A stretch of 64,000 nucleotides of DNA, taken from the NCBI GenBank assembly GCA_015075445.1, contig JABTUJ010000002.1:334040-398039 (forward strand), given 5' to 3'. Under the pieces are notes generated by a model. The model saw only the letters and a list, made by a program, of their open reading frames with translations. It was not told where the DNA came from and did no database searches. Positions 61,135-64,000 of this stretch are shown in pieces (the stretch's first letter is position 1; each line of letters opens with the position of its first letter). This DNA comes from Verrucomicrobiales bacterium (GTDB taxonomy: Bacteria > Verrucomicrobiota > Verrucomicrobiia > Limisphaerales > J093). A program made the position numbers and the translations under genes.

Positions 61135-63972
61135 TCAAGTGCCGGCGGCTTCCCGGGGAGGGAACTCGAAACCGACCTTGCCCTTCTCGTCGAATACGAG
61201 AAAGGCGCTGAACGGCCGGCCGCTCTTGCGCGAGATGAACTGGGACAGCAGATCCGTGCGGCCGGCGGCCAGCAGCTTGGCCATCTGCTCGCGCGGGACG
61301 GGCTGCTCCAGAATGATCTTGCCCGACTTGAACTTGCAGGGGCGGGCTTCGCGCTGGCTGTGCTCGCAGAGGTAATCGGTGGCCGACTCAAAGACGCGTC
61401 CGCCGCACCGGGGACAGGGGCCGATGGATTCCTGGCCGGTGAAGTCCACCTTCGCGGGCGGTTCGGTCGGCCGGGCGGTTCGAGGACGGGCCGGCGCCTT
61501 GGTGCGGGGAGGAAACTCGAAGGCGACCTCGCCGTCCTTGAGGACGAGGAAGGCCTCGAACTTGCGCCCGTTCTTTTTCGAGACGAAACCGCTGAGCAGA
61601 TCGGTCTTGCCGGTCGCGAGCAGCTTGGTGATCTGGGCGGGTTCGATGGGTTGCTGGAGGATGAGTTTTCCGGTCTTGAAGCGGCAGGTCTTCTTTGGGC
61701 CCACGGCGTGTTCGCAGGCGTAGTTGAGGCCGGCGTCGAAGACATGGGCGCGGCACTTGGGGCAGGCGCCCAACGGGGTCTGGCCGGTGAAATCGGGCGC
61801 GGCATCGGTGGCCGCGGTTTCCCCTTCGCCGGCTGGCTGGTTGCCGGGGCCGAAGTCGAACTCGGCTTTGAAATCCGGCGGCCCGCCGAGCTTCATCATC
61901 GCGTCGAAGGGGCGTCCGAGCTTGCTGCGGAAGCCGCGGAGGGGGCCGACCTTGTGCTGGCTGAGGAGGGCTTCCACCTCGGCGGGTTCGAACTGGCGGC
62001 CGAGGATGATCTTGAAGAGGGCCCAGTTGCACTGGGTGCACTGGAAGGTCTTGTACTTCTCGTGGACCTCGCCGCCGCATTTGGGACAGCGGGCCTGGAG
62101 GGTGCCGAAGTCGCCGGGGACCGTGTCGTGTTCGTAAGACTTGGCGCGATCGACGATGTGACGGGTCATCTCGGCGATGCCGTGCATGAACGTGTCGCGG
62201 CGGAGGCGGCCGTGCTCGATCTCCTTGAGGCGATGTTCCCAATCGCCGGTAAGCTCGGGTTTGGTGAGCTCCTCGATGCCGAGGCCGCGCAGGAGAGTGA
62301 GGAGGGAGAAGGCCTTGGCGGTGGGCTGGAGTTCGCGGCCTTGGCGGACCAGGTAGCGCTCGTCCAGCAAGCCTTCGATGATGGCGGCGCGGGTGGCGGG
62401 TGTGCCCAGGCCTTTCTCGGCCATGGCGGCGCGGAGTTCGTCGTCGTCGACGAGTTTGCCGGCGCCTTCCATGGCGCTGAGCAGGGTGGCCTCGGTGTAG
62501 CGCGGCGGGGGTTTGGTGGCGAGTTCGCGCGCCTCGATCTCGAGGGTCTGGACGGATTCGCCGGGGCGGACGGGGGTCAGGGAGGGGGCGTCTTCATCCT
62601 GGGCATCGCGGCCATAGACCGCGAGCCAGCCGGGGTTGACGAGTACCTTGCCCTCGGACTTGAACGGTTCATTTTCGACGCGGGTCACGCGGGTGGTGAC
62701 GAGGAACTCAGCGGCAGGGAAGAAGACGGCGAGGAAGCGTTTGACGACGAAATCGTAGAGCTTCTGCTCGGCGTCGGTGAGGTGCTTGGGGGGTTCGGGC
62801 GTGGGGATGATGGCGAAGTGATCGCTGACCTTCTCGTTGTTGAAGACCCGGCGGTTGGGGCGGACCCAGCCCTGGTCGAGGATCCGCTGGGCGTGAGGCT
62901 GGTAGGGAGCGGCCTGGAGGGCGGCGAGGGTCTGGCGGACGGTCGGCGGGTAATCCTCCGGCAGATGGCGGGAGTCGGTGCGCGGGTAGGTGAGGACCTT
63001 GTGGCGTTCGTAGAGGGTCTGGGCGAGGGCGAGGGTGGTCTTGGCGCTGAACCCGAAGCGGGCGTTGGCCTCGCGCTGGAGGCTGGTGAGGTCGAACAGC
63101 AGGGGCGGCAACTGCGTGGTGGGCTTGCTTTCCTCGGTGACGATGCCGGGCCGGCCGAGGCATTTCTCGCGCAGATTCTGGGCGCGGGCGGCGTCCCAGA
63201 GGCGCTCGGGTCGGAGGTCGGGATCGGCGTCCTTGGCGTTGTCCCGCTTGAAGGTCTCGTCGAACCAGCGGCCGACATACGTGCCGGCTTCGGCGCCGAA
63301 GGTGGCATGGAGTTCCCAGTAGGGGCGGGAGACGAACTTGCGGATGCGGTCCTCGCGTTCGACGAGGATGGCGAGGGTGGGGGTTTGGACGCGGCCGACG
63401 GTGGTCTTGACGAAGCCGCCGGTCTTCGAGTTGAAGGCGGTCATCGCGCGGGTGCCGTTGATGCCGACGAGCCAGTCGGCCTCGCTGCGGCAGGTGGCGG
63501 CGTCGGCAAGGCCCTGCATCTGCTCGTCGGAGCGCAGGCGGGCGAAACCGTCGCGGATGGCCTCGGGGGTCATGCTCTGGAGCCAGAGCCGCTGGACGGG
63601 CTGTTTGGCGGCGGCATAACGGACGAGGTAGCGGAAGATGAGTTCGCCTTCGCGCCCGGCATCGCAGGCGTTGATCAGGCGGTCCACGTCCTTGCGTCGG
63701 AGGAGGCGCTGGATGGCCTTGAGGCGGTCCTCGGTCTTCTCGCGGGGCTTGAGCTCGAAGTGGGGAGGGATGACGGGGAGGGCGGCGAAGGTCCACTTGC
63801 CGCGGCGAGCCTGGAACTCCTCGGGGCAATCGATCTCGAGCAGGTGCCCGACGGCGGAGGTGATGACGTAGAGGTCGCTTTCGTAGTGGTCGCCGTCCTT
63901 CTTCACGCGCAACGCGCGGGCGAGGTCGGCGGCGACGGACGGTTTTTCGGCAATGACCAGGGCTTTTCCCAT
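61135..63972 (-). CDS. topB: DNA topoisomerase III (type IA)
   Basis: 945 residues. TOPRIM domain at the start (LVIAEKPSVAADLARAL; acidic triad region DAGREGELIFRYL), type IA core with active-site Tyr329 (LTYPRTDSRHLP), and the RVQTPTLAILVERE and GLGTPATRAAIIEGL motifs. The C-terminal third has a zinc ribbon (CPKCGGEV...CTQC) and three repeats of a topoisomerase C-terminal module (F.RTGFVSKKNGRKFEAFLVL-type, at about 680-735, 770-830 and 880-940), each of the last two with its own Cys-rich ribbon. Removes negative supercoils and decatenates DNA. It is longer than the 650-residue E. coli enzyme because of these modules. Confidence 0.93.
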   Translation of the reverse strand: MGKALVIAEKPSVAADLARALRVKKDGDHYESDLYVITSAVGHLLEIDCPEEFQARRGKWTFAALPVIPPHFELKPREKTEDRLKAIQRLLRRKDVDRLINACDAGREGELIFRYLVRYAAAKQPVQRLWLQSMTPEAIRDGFARLRSDEQMQGLADAATCRSEADWLVGINGTRAMTAFNSKTGGFVKTTVGRVQTPTLAILVEREDRIRKFVSRPYWELHATFGAEAGTYVGRWFDETFKRDNAKDADPDLRPERLWDAARAQNLREKCLGRPGIVTEESKPTTQLPPLLFDLTSLQREANARFGFSAKTTLALAQTLYERHKVLTYPRTDSRHLPEDYPPTVRQTLAALQAAPYQPHAQRILDQGWVRPNRRVFNNEKVSDHFAIIPTPEPPKHLTDAEQKLYDFVVKRFLAVFFPAAEFLVTTRVTRVENEPFKSEGKVLVNPGWLAVYGRDAQDEDAPSLTPVRPGESVQTLEIEARELATKPPPRYTEATLLSAMEGAGKLVDDDELRAAMAEKGLGTPATRAAIIEGLLDERYLVRQGRELQPTAKAFSLLTLLRGLGIEELTKPELTGDWEHRLKEIEHGRLRRDTFMHGIAEMTRHIVDRAKSYEHDTVPGDFGTLQARCPKCGGEVHEKYKTFQCTQCNWALFKIILGRQFEPAEVEALLSQHKVGPLRGFRSKLGRPFDAMMKLGGPPDFKAEFDFGPGNQPAGEGETAATDAAPDFTGQTPLGACPKCRAHVFDAGLNYACEHAVGPKKTCRFKTGKLILQQPIEPAQITKLLATGKTDLLSGFVSKKNGRKFEAFLVLKDGEVAFEFPPRTKAPARPRTARPTEPPAKVDFTGQESIGPCPRCGGRVFESATDYLCEHSQREARPCKFKSGKIILEQPVPREQMAKLLAAGRTDLLSQFISRKSGRPFSAFLVFDEKGKVGFEFPPREAAGT

Positions 63973-64000
63973 GGCTTCAAAAGTGCGCCGAACCGGCTGG

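Overview
The window is a GC-rich (roughly two-thirds G+C) bacterial chromosome segment. Its gene families fit Verrucomicrobiota best: three tandem duplicated-orphan ABC permeases of the kind abundant in Acidobacteriota and Verrucomicrobiota, a long DNA topoisomerase III with repeated C-terminal modules, B12-type radical SAM proteins and short 23-bp intergenic repeats. This placement is an inference from gene content; no rRNA or marker gene is present. The only RNA gene seen is one tRNA-Arg(CCU).

Region 1-36 kb is dominated by stress- and envelope-type genes. From left to right: the 5' part of a CheB-CheR hybrid (minus strand, broken by indels), an Ala-rich lipoprotein, a small WYL-like protein, an Hsp20 chaperone overlapping a complete nine-gene N-type ATPase operon (atpD-C-Q-R-B-E-F-A-G, with a frameshift in atpF), a CBM48 protein, a DUF883 protein, YihY and AI-2E membrane proteins, a glycine-zipper protein, a giant cyclic beta-1,2-glucan synthase-like gene (8.6 kb, frameshifted), an entericidin-like lipoprotein, a three-BON protein, a CsbD-like protein, a phospholipase D/cardiolipin synthase, an AsmA-like protein, lmo0937- and DUF3185-type membrane peptides, a second copy of the WYL-like gene, a wrecked radical SAM gene, two intact radical SAM genes, a VapBC pair and a CNNM-CBS-EIIA transporter-like protein. 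Thirteen copies of a GC-rich palindrome (core GGGT-N-ACCCC followed by AT) lie in front of these genes. In most cases a TAnnnT hexamer sits a near-constant 30-33 bp from the palindrome centre. This looks like one activator-controlled stress regulon and is the main finding.

Region 36-41 kb is a three-gene operon: a GT4 glycosyltransferase with a C-terminal glycosidase-like half, a di-iron acyl-ACP desaturase-like protein and a GH130 mannoside phosphorylase-like protein.

Region about 40.9-50.75 kb is an integrated genetic element. All its genes point away from a tyrosine integrase that abuts the 3' end of the tRNA-Arg. It carries an excisionase-like HTH protein, a DnaC/IstB-type ATPase, an amidoligase (internal TGA) paired with a class II glutamine amidotransferase, an XRE repressor and a terminase-small-subunit-like protein. 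A 2.3-kb insertion sequence with about 31-bp inverted repeats and a heavily decayed DUF4338-DDE transposase has split a replication-type gene just upstream of the ATPase.

Region 51-64 kb holds a deleted RAYT transposase gene, three adjacent ADOP-type ABC permeases (minus), an AbgT-family transporter (plus), a 23-bp tandem repeat and DNA topoisomerase III (minus). Indel clusters in the CheB-CheR, atpF and glucan synthase genes may be sequencing errors, so several apparent pseudogenes need read-level confirmation.
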